Shown here: one piece after another, positions 9,201-17,265 of the stretch
Layout: the number at the start of each line of letters is the position of its first letter
How positions within the stretch are numbered: the first letter of the stretch is position 1
NCBI GenBank assembly: GCA_017440045.1
Contig: JAFSIA010000052.1
Location: forward strand, 1 to 54,894
Length of the DNA stretch: 54,894 bases
Reading direction: 5' to 3'
DNA from: Lachnospiraceae bacterium
GTDB taxonomy: Bacteria; Bacillota; Clostridia; Lachnospirales; Lachnospiraceae
Notes under the pieces: generated by a model
What the model was told of the DNA's origin: nothing
Database searches by the model: none
The model's input: the letters and a program-made list of their open reading frames with translations, nothing else
Made by a program: the position numbers and the translations under genes

Positions 9201-9932
9201 AATGACATCAGAAGCACTAGCAACCTGACTATAGATTCTAAAATCATCTAAGTATACCTTTGCAAAACCACCGTTATAGCCTGGTGAGTTGAATCCAATA
9301 TACTTATTACTTTCGCCATCCTGAGAAATGTATGAAGCAACATTTAAGTAAAGAACCTCCTGTGCCACACCATTTCTAAAAATCTGAACTGTCTGTGTCT
9401 CCTTATCGAATGTAACCGCAATATGTACCCATTCTCCATCAGGGAAAAATTCACTTCTAGAACCTGATACATATGCTTCCATTGGCTGTCCTGTAGACTC
9501 ACCAATAGAAATCTTTAATGGTGTACTATCATCAAGGCTTGATAAATACCAGCCTTTTCCCTGATATCTTCCACTTGGCTTAAACCATGTAAGCATGTTC
9601 TCGCCTGCCATTTTGCCGTCAGCCTTAACCCACATAGAAACTGTAAGGTTTTCTGGCTGCAAGTCAGTGGACTTACCTAAATCAATGTAAGATGAGCCAT
9701 CAAGATAAACTGCCTGACCACTTACACCTTCAACGTATGTCAAATCCTTATTTCCAGTTCCCGAATAACCATTACCGGAAGCATCATCCAAGTTATTATC
9801 AAACTTCAAATCCACAACTAACGAATCGTCGATTTCTGCTGCATGAACATTTGCTGCCGGATTAACCACAACCATACCACTTGTAGCAAGAGCTACTGCA
9901 GTAAACAATGCTGCAATCTTCTTAAGTCTCAT
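6234..9932 (-). CDS. Secreted, membrane-anchored GH127 beta-L-arabinofuranosidase, multidomain
   Basis: 1232 residues from the ATG at 9932. That start has GGAGGG 5 nt upstream and begins a signal peptide (residues 1-32, VHAAE). An in-frame upstream ATG at 10079 would bury the signal peptide and is rejected. Domain order: LamG/concanavalin-like (about 38-250), bacterial Ig-like (about 262-340), GH127 catalytic region (about 345-900), beta-sandwich domains, a C-terminal membrane helix (about 1200-1222) and a KKKKSKK tail. GH127 zinc and catalytic residues are present: Glu645 and Cys647 in ETCNTYN and Cys714-Cys715 in FWCCTGSG, matching Glu338, Cys340, Cys417 and Cys418 of the Bifidobacterium enzyme HypBA1. 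It should release beta-L-arabinofuranose at the cell surface. No LPXTG motif is present. Confidence 0.9.
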   Translation of the reverse strand: MRLKKIAALFTAVALATSGMVVVNPAANVHAAEIDDSLVVDLKFDNNLDDASGNGYSGTGNKDLTYVEGVSGQAVYLDGSSYIDLGKSTDLQPENLTVSMWVKADGKMAGENMLTWFKPSGRYQGKGWYLSSLDDSTPLKISIGESTGQPMEAYVSGSRSEFFPDGEWVHIAVTFDKETQTVQIFRNGVAQEVLYLNVASYISQDGESNKYIGFNSPGYNGGFAKVYLDDFRIYSQVASASDVIDLYTEYGKEFDASSVIDADYANLTLPVSVVKYDLALPTVGGAGSEITWSSTNEAALSNEGVVTRPALGEADAKVTLTATLKFGGEEKTKTFELTVPAITDFTTLEDFSKADIELIDDYLVNATKLEIEYLKSLEADRLLRGFADIADADLDAELYAGWESSDIKGHTLGHYLTAVAQAYEATGDSELLDILNYMSEKLLEYQAESGYLAAIPEAHYDRIEAGNTAGTWVPWYTMHKILAGIIDVYKVTGNEDAFTVAKRLGDWVYSRTSTWSEATQLTVLAVEYGGMNDCLYELYSITGDENHAKAAHSFDEMKLFQSLYNGDDILDGLHANTTIPKIVGALNRYITLTDSEDRDYYLQVAENFWQIVINNHTYVTGGNSEWEHFGKSQILDGERTNCNCETCNTYNMLKLSRELYKITGEAKYADFYETTFINAILSSQNPETGMTTYFQPMATGFYKVYSTPETNFWCCTGSGMESFSKLGDSLYYHNDKDIYVMQFFSSSVTWDEKNIQLTQDTDIPNVNTTTLTVKTLDGGTSDAGIKIRVPEWAVGTPTVTVNGKATEVVVAGGLISLAGPWNDGDKIVVTFDIEVVSYTLPDSDNVIAFKYGPVVLSASLGTEDMVNSTTGVSVTVPTKLITIDEDIAVVDGTVEDWVANVASNVVKAEGKMEFTLEGTDSELVFTPHYEQYTDRYGIYFYLVTADGEAADSALISSKDKNRVEASIIDEIPVSNDQYENSHSLQSQSSATGSFGGLMYRDAAQGGYFQYTMKVDGDGKNVLIAKYYSGDAGRTFSIYVDDTLLADVTIEGTDPADFYEARYEIPEELTKGKESVVVKFAADKVGYAGGIFDILKMVKAYNSNTSFDDIVVAGDSIKDKIDGDKITAYVDETLKEVSVKFDLTDDYGLLYIDGKLVDDTKEQVITLSDAETKVTVKVVAEDHETEKTYTFSLVKGEEPGGNTMTIVIIVVAVVVVAAGAFVVLKKKKSKKAN

Positions 9933-9954
9933 AAATCCCTCCAAAAAAGTGTTA

Positions 9955-10005
9955 ATTTTAACGTACCAATTGGTTAATAGTATACTTATGAGCATATTGT
10001 AACAA
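9955..10005 (-). promoter_or_regulatory. GH127 promoter with AraR-like operator
   Basis: Minus-strand TTGTTA (10000-10005) and TATACT (9979-9984) are 15 nt apart, a short spacer. Just downstream, at the expected start site, 9955-9970 reads ATTTTAACGTACCAAT. This matches 13 of 16 positions of the Bacillus subtilis AraR operator consensus ATTTGTACGTACAAAT. A perfect 10-bp palindrome ACCAATTGGT (9965-9974) overlaps it. The location suits an arabinose-relieved repressor. The protein that binds is inference. Confidence 0.5.
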
Positions 10006-10061
10006 TTTCTTAATATGTGGTAAATATTCAAAACAACACACAAGGTGTGAAAAAGTACGAT

Positions 10062-10095
10062 AAAAAAGGAAAGAGGCAAAACCTCTTTCCTTTTT
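10062..10095 (-). terminator. Strong terminator of the chemoreceptor gene
   Basis: Perfect 14-bp stem (10063-10076 with 10082-10095) with a 5-nt loop. On the minus strand it ends in CCTTTTTT. It lies 13 nt after the MCP stop codon and insulates the GH127 promoter. Confidence 0.85.
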
Positions 10096-10107
10096 GCATT
10101 ATATATA

Positions 10108-11811
10108 CTAGTTAATTTTAAACACTTTTATACTCTCTTCAAGGTTATCTGCAATTTTACGTAAGTGAGCCGCATTTTCGCCCATCTCCTGAATAGTTGC
10201 ATTAACCTCTGTAGCTGAAGCTGATGTCTGCTCTGTAGAAGCTGCATTCTCCTCTGCTATAGCTGAGAGATTCTGAACAAGGTCTATAACCACAGCTCTT
10301 GATTCATCAAGCTTCTGCGCTATCTCAGCGATTGTCTTAATCTCATCTCTTGAAACGGAAATTCCATGGATAACATCCTTAACAGCCTGACCGGTCTTAC
10401 CAACCATATCACTCTGTTGACCCATAATTTCCTTAACCTCCTCCATGATTTCAACTTCCTTCTGAGAATCATTAATAAGAGCGGTTACAATAGCCTCAAT
10501 CTGTCTTGCAGAATTATTTGACTGCTCAGCCAGCTTCTGAATCTGGTCTGCAACAACTGCAAAACCTCTACCCTGCTCACCGGCCCTAGCCGCCTCAATA
10601 CTAGCATTAAGCGAAAGAAGATTTGTCTCTTCTGCAATTGAACTGATAATATTAACAGCCTCACTAATCTGCTTAACCGATTCATTTGTTATATTTGTCT
10701 GGTTGTAAATAACTTCAATAGACTCTTTACACTTATCATTAACATTTTGAAGCTCATTTAAGATTTCTGTAGCTACACCACCCTGAGCCTCCATACTGTC
10801 AGCATTATCATTAAGTCTCGCCACATTATCTGTTGTCTCCTCTATCAAATCGCCCATCATAAGAACATTTTCTGTAGCCTTCTGAGTATCATTTGCCTGT
10901 GCACCTGCACCGTCAGCCATCTCGTTAACAGCTCTCTCAACCTGTTCTACAGCAATAGTTGTTTCTGCAGTAGCATCACCTAACATATTTGAACACTCAT
11001 TAACTTCTGAGCTCTTCTCAAAAATGTTTCCTACAACTGTAGTAAGCTTGTCCTTAAGGTTTATAATTGCCCTTATGATATCGCCTGTTTCATCTTTTGA
11101 CTTAGACACCTTTTCATCAATCTGTACTGTAAGGTCTCCATCTGCCACACTTCCAAGTGTATTAACTGCATATTTAATACGCTTTGTTATCTTTGATGCT
11201 ACGAATAATATTACACCAAAAGCAGCAAAGCAACATACAATCGCTATAATAAACATACCAGATACGATAGATGTAACTGAAGAATCTACATCCTCACGTT
11301 CCATAGCTGAACAAACCATTCCAACCGGTTCTTGTACTCCCATATTGTAAATTGGAACAAAATATGCAAAATACTCTACATCATTAATCACTACACTTTC
11401 AGAGAAATATTCTTCACCAGCCAATACTGTCTCTGCAATAGCAGCATCCATCTGCTCCTTTAACAATCTGTTTCCATCGGCATCTTTCATAGTTGTCATA
11501 TAACATGTGTCACCGTAGTAAACCGAATTATGTATATCACTTGCTTCTAAAATCTTGTCAACATTCTCAACTGTTTCAGTAATATTTATGGCTGCTCTGT
11601 TCCACATAATTCCGTCTTCGTTTACCGAATAATAATCTCCCTGAGACAGCATAATACTCGCCTTTTCACTAATAGCCATCGCCTGCAAATCAGCCCTAAT
11701 TAAGCTTCTCATAGAATCCCCAAAAGAAATCGCTGATGTAATACAAATTAAAATTGCTGTAAAAAACAATGGAAAAAGTGATAAGTGAACCATTTTTGTA
11801 CGTATTTTCAT
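10108..11811 (-). CDS. Methyl-accepting chemotaxis protein with extracellular single-Cache-like sensor
   Basis: 567 residues. TM1 at about 10-32, an extracellular ligand domain of about 150 residues ending in FAYFVPIYNMGVQEPVGMV (single-Cache style), TM2 about 184-207, HAMP about 208-262, then a long coiled coil. The tip carries the invariant signalling hairpin EETNLLSLNASIEAARAGEQGRGFAVVA (given in part), which binds CheA/CheW. It should report an extracellular solute to the flagellar motor. The ligand is unknown. The ATG at 11811 has AAGGAGG upstream. It has its own promoter and a 110-nt structured leader, so it is transcribed separately from the histidine kinase behind it. Confidence 0.93.
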   Translation of the reverse strand: MKIRTKMVHLSLFPLFFTAILICITSAISFGDSMRSLIRADLQAMAISEKASIMLSQGDYYSVNEDGIMWNRAAINITETVENVDKILEASDIHNSVYYGDTCYMTTMKDADGNRLLKEQMDAAIAETVLAGEEYFSESVVINDVEYFAYFVPIYNMGVQEPVGMVCSAMEREDVDSSVTSIVSGMFIIAIVCCFAAFGVILFVASKITKRIKYAVNTLGSVADGDLTVQIDEKVSKSKDETGDIIRAIINLKDKLTTVVGNIFEKSSEVNECSNMLGDATAETTIAVEQVERAVNEMADGAGAQANDTQKATENVLMMGDLIEETTDNVARLNDNADSMEAQGGVATEILNELQNVNDKCKESIEVIYNQTNITNESVKQISEAVNIISSIAEETNLLSLNASIEAARAGEQGRGFAVVADQIQKLAEQSNNSARQIEAIVTALINDSQKEVEIMEEVKEIMGQQSDMVGKTGQAVKDVIHGISVSRDEIKTIAEIAQKLDESRAVVIDLVQNLSAIAEENAASTEQTSASATEVNATIQEMGENAAHLRKIADNLEESIKVFKIN

Positions 11812-11850
11812 AAGTTCCTCCTTAGTCTGTCTTAAATTTCGTCATAAATT

Positions 11851-11906
11851 TTGAAGTCATAAGCCAACTATAATTTGATAAAATTATGGCTGTCCTACAA
11901 CTTCAA
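11851..11906 (-). promoter_or_regulatory. Structured mRNA leader of the chemoreceptor
   Basis: Within the roughly 110-nt leader three nested helices can form. The outer is TTGAAGT/ACTTCAA (11851-11857 with 11900-11906), the middle AGCCA/TGGCT (11862-11866 with 11887-11891), the inner TAATTT/AAATTA (11871-11876 with 11881-11886) with a 4-nt loop. The internal loops are asymmetric and hold a purine-rich GTAGGAC segment. It lacks a U-tract, so it is not a simple terminator. I do not recognise a known riboswitch class. Confidence 0.5.
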
Positions 11907-11929
11907 GTGCACTAAATAATCATATTGTG

Positions 11930-11958
11930 ATTATACCTTATTTTACGTTAAAAATCAA
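11930..11958 (-). promoter_or_regulatory. Predicted promoter of the chemoreceptor gene
   Basis: Minus strand TTGATT (11953-11958), 17-nt spacer, consensus TATAAT (11930-11935), 8 nt after the stop of the histidine kinase gene. Confidence 0.65.
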
Positions 11959-11966
11959 CTTAAACC

Positions 11967-14153
11967 CTACTGAACTTCAATCAATTCATCCGGTATAAGA
12001 TTATACAAAACCTCTTCTATTTTTCTTCCGTCAACAGGCTTAGTTATGTAATCATTAAAGCCTGCTGCCATATACATTTCTCTTGAACCAGCTACTGCAT
12101 TGGCTGTGAGAACAATCACCGGTGTATCCTTGTTTAGATTATCTTCCATCGCCTTCATAGCCTTCAATGTCTCTATACCATCCATCTCCGGCATAAGGTG
12201 ATCCATAAATATGACATCATACTTATTGTCTCTTACATGGCGCAAACATTTCTTTCCACTGTCAGCCATATCCACCTGCACCTTCGTCCTCTTAAGAAGA
12301 CCTTTCACAACTGCCAGGTTTACAGCATTATCGTCAACCACCAGCACTTTTGCCTCTGGTGCCACAAATGTTGTATCAAGCTTTATGTATTTTTCTTTCC
12401 TTTGCTCACTGTCCGAAAGCTCACCGATTGGCTCACTATCTATTATCTGCTGCTCTACTGTAAAGAAAAATCTCGTACCTTTTCCATATGTACTTTCAAC
12501 CTGTATGTCGCTTCCCATAAGCACAAGAAGATTTCTTGTAATATTTAATCCCAGACCTGTTCCTTCAATATGACGATTCTTTTTCTCGTCAATTCTTTCA
12601 AACGTCTCAAACAATCTTGCAATGTTTTCTTCCTTTATACCAATACCCGTATCTTCCACAGAAATATTCAACCTATAAGTATTATCCGCCTTCTCGCCGG
12701 TCACTTTAAGTGTTACGCTTCCTTCTCGTGTGTATTTGCAGGCATTACTTAAAAGATTCATTACAATCTGCTTAAGACGAACCTCATCTCCCTTTAGAAC
12801 TGATGGAATATCTTTATCAGCTTCAACGATAAATGATAATCCTTTTTCATTCATCCTTATGGAGAAAACCGTTGATAAATCCCTTATAAGCTCTGCAGTA
12901 TTGTAACTTTCATTTATAAGAGTCATTTTTCCTGACTCAATTTTTGAAAAATCAAGTATGTCACTTACTAGAGATAACAGCGTCTCACCTGCACGTTTTA
13001 TATTAACTGCATACTCTCTTATATCTTCATTTTCAGCCTCTCTAAGAATCATTTCATCCATACCAAGCACTGCATTAATTGGTGTTCTAATCTCATGAGA
13101 CATATTGGCAAGGAAGCTGCTTTTTGCCTTATTAGCATTGTCAGCAGCAAGCTTTAGTTTCTCCATTTTCTTGCTGTTTTCTTGAATCTCTGTTACATCG
13201 AAGAAGGTAATCATCTGTCCTACCTCTTCTTTTTCATCAATAAGTGTTCTAACCTTTATCTGATAATAGCTTCCACCAAACATAACTGTATCAGTTTCTC
13301 TATTGTTCAAAATAGTATCAATCGTATCTCTTACTATCTCAGCCTCCGCTGTAACAAGCGCCGGTATAAGCTCAGATGCCTTCGGATTAGCATAGGTCAC
13401 TTTACCCTCTACATCTCTTACTATCACACCTTCCTCGATACTTGTTATAAGGTTTTCCTTTGCAATCATCACCGCAGAAAACAGTCCATACTTTTTAATC
13501 AATATTGCTATAACTACTGTGTATATAGTTATAATAAGCGGAACCATATCATATGGTCGTGATATGCCAAATATAGAAGACGAAACTCCAAGTACTGTTA
13601 ACACAGAAGCTACAGCCAACTTTCTCAGTATCTTTCGCTGTCTACCTACTGATTTTTTCCAGTGCTTGTAACATAAACATGCAAAAGTAATAACAGTTCC
13701 CATCATATATATCATAAACAGCACATATAGTGGTGACTTATCTACTTTAAAGAAAAAGTTCCCGTCTACTTCTATAACATTCATGCTTGTATAATATAGA
13801 TTATGGTGGTCAATGCCCAAAATCACCACAAACATTGCCATATCTATAAACCAGAATATCTTCATAAGAGTTTTTGGAAAATCCCATTTATAATATCTTA
13901 CAAAGGTAAACAGCATAAATGTTCCAACAAAGCCTTTGCCTAGATACTGCATCTTTGCTGCTACTATCATTCCTGACAAATCATTTGCCATAAGCTCACA
14001 TATATAACCGACCAAAGATATAATGTTACAAACAATAGTAACAACCATATAATTGGAGTCCTGTTTACTTTCACTTTTTCCCATAGAATATATTGTCGCA
14101 AAGCAGAACAACAATCCTATAAAATGAATCAATATTACTATTTCGTGTAACAT
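11967..14153 (-). CDS. Hybrid sensor histidine kinase (7TM sensor, PAS, kinase, receiver)
   Basis: 728 residues. Seven membrane helices (about 1-222) of the histidine-kinase 7TM sensor type, a PAS domain (about 235-325), HisKA with phospho-acceptor His353 in MSHEIRTPIN, a catalytic domain with N-box NLLSNACKYT and G2 box GTGLGLNI, and a C-terminal receiver (from 603) with acidic pair Asp607-Asp608, phospho-acceptor Asp651 in FMDHLMP and Lys705. All catalytic residues look intact. No separate response regulator or HPt gene is adjacent, so the output partner lies elsewhere. The ATG at 14153 has AAGGAG upstream. It follows aspS by 41 nt and has a TATAAT in that gap. Confidence 0.93.
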   Translation of the reverse strand: MLHEIVILIHFIGLLFCFATIYSMGKSESKQDSNYMVVTIVCNIISLVGYICELMANDLSGMIVAAKMQYLGKGFVGTFMLFTFVRYYKWDFPKTLMKIFWFIDMAMFVVILGIDHHNLYYTSMNVIEVDGNFFFKVDKSPLYVLFMIYMMGTVITFACLCYKHWKKSVGRQRKILRKLAVASVLTVLGVSSSIFGISRPYDMVPLIITIYTVVIAILIKKYGLFSAVMIAKENLITSIEEGVIVRDVEGKVTYANPKASELIPALVTAEAEIVRDTIDTILNNRETDTVMFGGSYYQIKVRTLIDEKEEVGQMITFFDVTEIQENSKKMEKLKLAADNANKAKSSFLANMSHEIRTPINAVLGMDEMILREAENEDIREYAVNIKRAGETLLSLVSDILDFSKIESGKMTLINESYNTAELIRDLSTVFSIRMNEKGLSFIVEADKDIPSVLKGDEVRLKQIVMNLLSNACKYTREGSVTLKVTGEKADNTYRLNISVEDTGIGIKEENIARLFETFERIDEKKNRHIEGTGLGLNITRNLLVLMGSDIQVESTYGKGTRFFFTVEQQIIDSEPIGELSDSEQRKEKYIKLDTTFVAPEAKVLVVDDNAVNLAVVKGLLKRTKVQVDMADSGKKCLRHVRDNKYDVIFMDHLMPEMDGIETLKAMKAMEDNLNKDTPVIVLTANAVAGSREMYMAAGFNDYITKPVDGRKIEEVLYNLIPDELIEVQ

Positions 14154-14194
14154 ACCTTCTCCTTTCGTATTATATAATGCGCTTTATCTTACCA

Positions 14195-15985
14195 CTACTC
14201 ACTAAGAGGTCTTAAATCTATAAACAGTTCGTCAAGCTGCTTTTCATCAACCACATTAGGCGCATCCGTCATCATACATGATGCATCCTTTATCTTAGGG
14301 AATGCTATAACTTCTCTGATACTATCTTCCTTTGCCATAAGCATAATCAGACGGTCAAGTCCATAGGCGAGACCGGCATGTGGTGGAACTCCGTACTTAA
14401 ATGCATTTAAGAGGAAACCAAATCTCTCATAAGCCTCTTCCTTTGTAAATCCTAAGACTTCAAACATCTTTTCCTGAACATCACTCTGGTAAATTCTAAC
14501 AGAACCACCACCGATTTCTGTTCCATTTAAAACTATGTCATATGCCTTTGCCCTAACTCTGCCCGGATCGCTGTCAAGATACTGTAAATCCTCGTCCATA
14601 GGCATTGTAAAAGGATGATGCATAGCAACAAATCTATTTTGTTCCTCATTCCACTCGAGAAGTGGGAACTCTGTAATCCACAAGAAGTTAAACTGATTCT
14701 TATCTAAAAGTCCTAATTCCTCAGCAATATGAAGGCGAAGAGCTCCAAGAACCGCCCATACTACACTATTCTTATCTGCCGCAAAGAGAAGTAAATCTCC
14801 CGGTTTTCCTCCCATCGCATTAACAAGAGATGCTAACTCATCCTCTGTCATAAACTTAGAGAATGATGACTTATATGTTCCATCCTCATTTATGGCAAGG
14901 TAAGCAAGACCCTTTGCCCCATATGTCTTTGCCACCTCTACCAACGCATCTATCTTCTTTCTAGGCATTGCACCCTGACCTTCTGCGTTGATACCACGAA
15001 CAGAACCACCATTTTCAATAGCTCCGGTGAATACTCCAAAGCCACATCCCTTAACTACATCTGTTACATCCTTAAGCTCCATACCAAATCTTGTATCTGG
15101 CTTGTCCGAACCAAATCTGTCCATAGCCTCCTGCCATGTCATTCTCTCAATTGGAAGCTTTATATCTACATTAAGAATCTCCTTGAACATCTTGGCAAGA
15201 AGTCGCTCATTTACATCAATGACATCATCTACATCCACAAATGACAATTCCATATCTATCTGAGTGAATTCCGGCTGTCTGTCTGCTCTTAAATCTTCGT
15301 CTCTAAAGCACTTTACTATCTGGAAATATCTGTCATATCCGGAACACATAAGCAGCTGCTTAAACAGCTGTGGAGACTGTGGTAATGCATAGAAATTGCC
15401 CGGATGTACACGGCTAGGTACAAGATAATCCCTCGCTCCCTCCGGTGTGCTCTTTGTAAGCATTGGTGTCTCTATTTCCAAAAATCCCTCACTGTCAAGA
15501 AATGTTCTGACTAATGTAGCTGTCTTGCTTCTCATAATGAGATTTTTCTGTAGTTCAGGACGACGAAGGTCTAAATATCTATACTTAAGTCTCAAATCGT
15601 CTTTTGTTGTTATGCCATCCTCAATTGGAAATGGTGGTGTCAATGCCTCTGACAATATACGAAGCTCTGTAGCACGTATTTCTATGTCACCTGTCTTAAG
15701 GTTCTCATTTATGGCTCCACCGCGCTTTGTCACCTGTCCCTTTACTGCTATAACAAACTCTGAACGGAGTGTCTCGGCCTTTTCAAAGCCCTCCTTTAAC
15801 ACATCATTCTCATCGAATACTATCTGAAGCAAACCTGAACGGTCTCTCAAATCTATAAATATAAGACTTCCTAAGTTTCTTCTTTTCTGTACCCATCCCA
15901 TAACAGTGACTGTCTCACCTATATTTTTATTGGATACCTCTGTACATCTGTGGCTTCTCTTAAGCCCTCTCATTGATTCTGCCAT
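14195..15985 (-). CDS. aspS: Aspartyl-tRNA synthetase, bacterial type
   Basis: Charges tRNA-Asp. 596 residues with an N-terminal OB-fold anticodon-binding domain (GWVQKRRNLGSLIFIDLRDR), a class II core with motif 2 (FRDEDLRADRQPEFTQID), the bacterial GAD insertion (about 290-430), and motif 3 (GLAYGLDRLIMLM). Its start codon overlaps the hisS stop by one base (TAATG), implying translational coupling. AAGGAAG in the hisS tail serves as ribosome site. Whether it also aspartylates tRNA-Asn cannot be judged without knowing whether gatCAB is present. Confidence 0.97.
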   Translation of the reverse strand: MAESMRGLKRSHRCTEVSNKNIGETVTVMGWVQKRRNLGSLIFIDLRDRSGLLQIVFDENDVLKEGFEKAETLRSEFVIAVKGQVTKRGGAINENLKTGDIEIRATELRILSEALTPPFPIEDGITTKDDLRLKYRYLDLRRPELQKNLIMRSKTATLVRTFLDSEGFLEIETPMLTKSTPEGARDYLVPSRVHPGNFYALPQSPQLFKQLLMCSGYDRYFQIVKCFRDEDLRADRQPEFTQIDMELSFVDVDDVIDVNERLLAKMFKEILNVDIKLPIERMTWQEAMDRFGSDKPDTRFGMELKDVTDVVKGCGFGVFTGAIENGGSVRGINAEGQGAMPRKKIDALVEVAKTYGAKGLAYLAINEDGTYKSSFSKFMTEDELASLVNAMGGKPGDLLLFAADKNSVVWAVLGALRLHIAEELGLLDKNQFNFLWITEFPLLEWNEEQNRFVAMHHPFTMPMDEDLQYLDSDPGRVRAKAYDIVLNGTEIGGGSVRIYQSDVQEKMFEVLGFTKEEAYERFGFLLNAFKYGVPPHAGLAYGLDRLIMLMAKEDSIREVIAFPKIKDASCMMTDAPNVVDEKQLDELFIDLRPLSE

Positions 15986-17256
15986 TAGTTTGCGCTTCCT
16001 TTCAATGCTTCCTTATAAAACTCTTCGAATTCCTCGTATCCCTCAGCTGTCAGCTGCTCCTTCTGGAATTTCTTATTCTTATTCATACGTGCAACTAAAA
16101 CCTGTGTACCATCTGCTCTTGTTGCCTGAGCCTTTGCGATGATTTCACAAAGCTTCTCTCCTGATACACCCTTCTCAATGAGATAAGCAACCTTCTTACT
16201 CTCATTTGGAATCTTAAATCCATTCTCCATCATAAGTAGAATGATTCTTTCAAATCCAATTGAAAAACCGCAGGCTGGAACTTCCTGACCTGTAAACTTT
16301 CCTACCATCTTGTCATATCTTCCGCCACCACCGCAGCTTGCACCAAGCTCCGGCATAACAATCTCAAAAATTGTACCTGTATAATATGACATACCTCTTA
16401 CAAGTGTAGGGTCAAATATTATCTCAAAATCTGCATTCTTTGTTGCTTTTACACTGTCAATTATCTCGCTTAAGCCAGCCTCTACCTCAGGCTCCATAAA
16501 GTCCTTTATCTGGTCTGCTAAGAACTTAAGTGCATTATCAGCACTTTCCATTCCCTTAAAAAGACTCATATACTTATCTACAAAAGAGCCTTCAAAACCG
16601 CTTTCCTTAAGCTCTCTCTCCACACCTTCCATGCCAATCTTGTCCATCTTGTCAAGGATGATGAATACTGTATCAAAATCCTCCTCATTAAATCCGCTAT
16701 ATGCAGCCATAGCCTTGAGAATTCTTCTGTCATTAATATTAATGCGGAAATTTTTAAATCCAAGCTTTCCGATAGTAGTTGTCGTGGCTAAGATAAGCTC
16801 TATTTCAGCCAAATTGCTTGGCTCACCTAAGATATCAATATCGCACTGCATAAACTGACGATATCTGCCTCGCTGTGGTCTGTCCGCTCTCCATACATTA
16901 CCCATCTGCAATGACTTAAAAGGATTTGGTAAGTTTGCAGAGTTATTTGAATAAAATCTAACAAGTGGAACTGTCAAGTCGTAACGCATACCAAAATCAA
17001 CAAGGTCCGCCTCACTGCCTGCAGTCTCAAGATTCAACTTCTCGCCTCTCTTTAACACCTTAAAGATGAGCTTCTCATTTTCTCCACCCTGCTTACTGCT
17101 GAGATTCTCAATGTGCTCCATACATGGTGTTTCAATTGATGAGAAACCAAATTTTGCATATGTCTCCTTTATAACACTTATAGCGTAATCTCTTATTTTC
17201 ATCTCTGCCGGCATAATCTCTTTCATGCCATTTACAGGCTTCTTTGTTAACTTCAT
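15985..17256 (-). CDS. hisS: Histidyl-tRNA synthetase
   Basis: Class II synthetase, 423 residues. It has the motif 1 region near GMKEIMPAEM, motif 2 (VWRADRPQRGRYRQFMQCDIDI), the HisA-box GMSYYTGTIFE with GGGGRYDKM, motif 3 (ACGFSIGFERI) and a C-terminal anticodon-binding domain. It follows the HemZ fusion gene by 9 nt and overlaps aspS by one base. No T-box leader fits in the 9-nt gap, so expression comes from the upstream operon promoter. ATG at 17256 has AGGAGG. Confidence 0.97.
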   Translation of the reverse strand: MKLTKKPVNGMKEIMPAEMKIRDYAISVIKETYAKFGFSSIETPCMEHIENLSSKQGGENEKLIFKVLKRGEKLNLETAGSEADLVDFGMRYDLTVPLVRFYSNNSANLPNPFKSLQMGNVWRADRPQRGRYRQFMQCDIDILGEPSNLAEIELILATTTTIGKLGFKNFRININDRRILKAMAAYSGFNEEDFDTVFIILDKMDKIGMEGVERELKESGFEGSFVDKYMSLFKGMESADNALKFLADQIKDFMEPEVEAGLSEIIDSVKATKNADFEIIFDPTLVRGMSYYTGTIFEIVMPELGASCGGGGRYDKMVGKFTGQEVPACGFSIGFERIILLMMENGFKIPNESKKVAYLIEKGVSGEKLCEIIAKAQATRADGTQVLVARMNKNKKFQKEQLTAEGYEEFEEFYKEALKGSAN

Positions 17257-17265
17257 ATCTTCCTC

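Noticed and set aside
9933-10079. Longer N-terminus of the GH127 protein from an ATG at 10079
   Set aside because: It runs through the promoter and operator and would bury the signal peptide; the ATG at 9932 has GGAGGG and a signal sequence.
17257-17265. T-box or other leader controlling hisS-aspS
   Set aside because: Only 9 nt separate hisS from the upstream gene, so no leader RNA fits.
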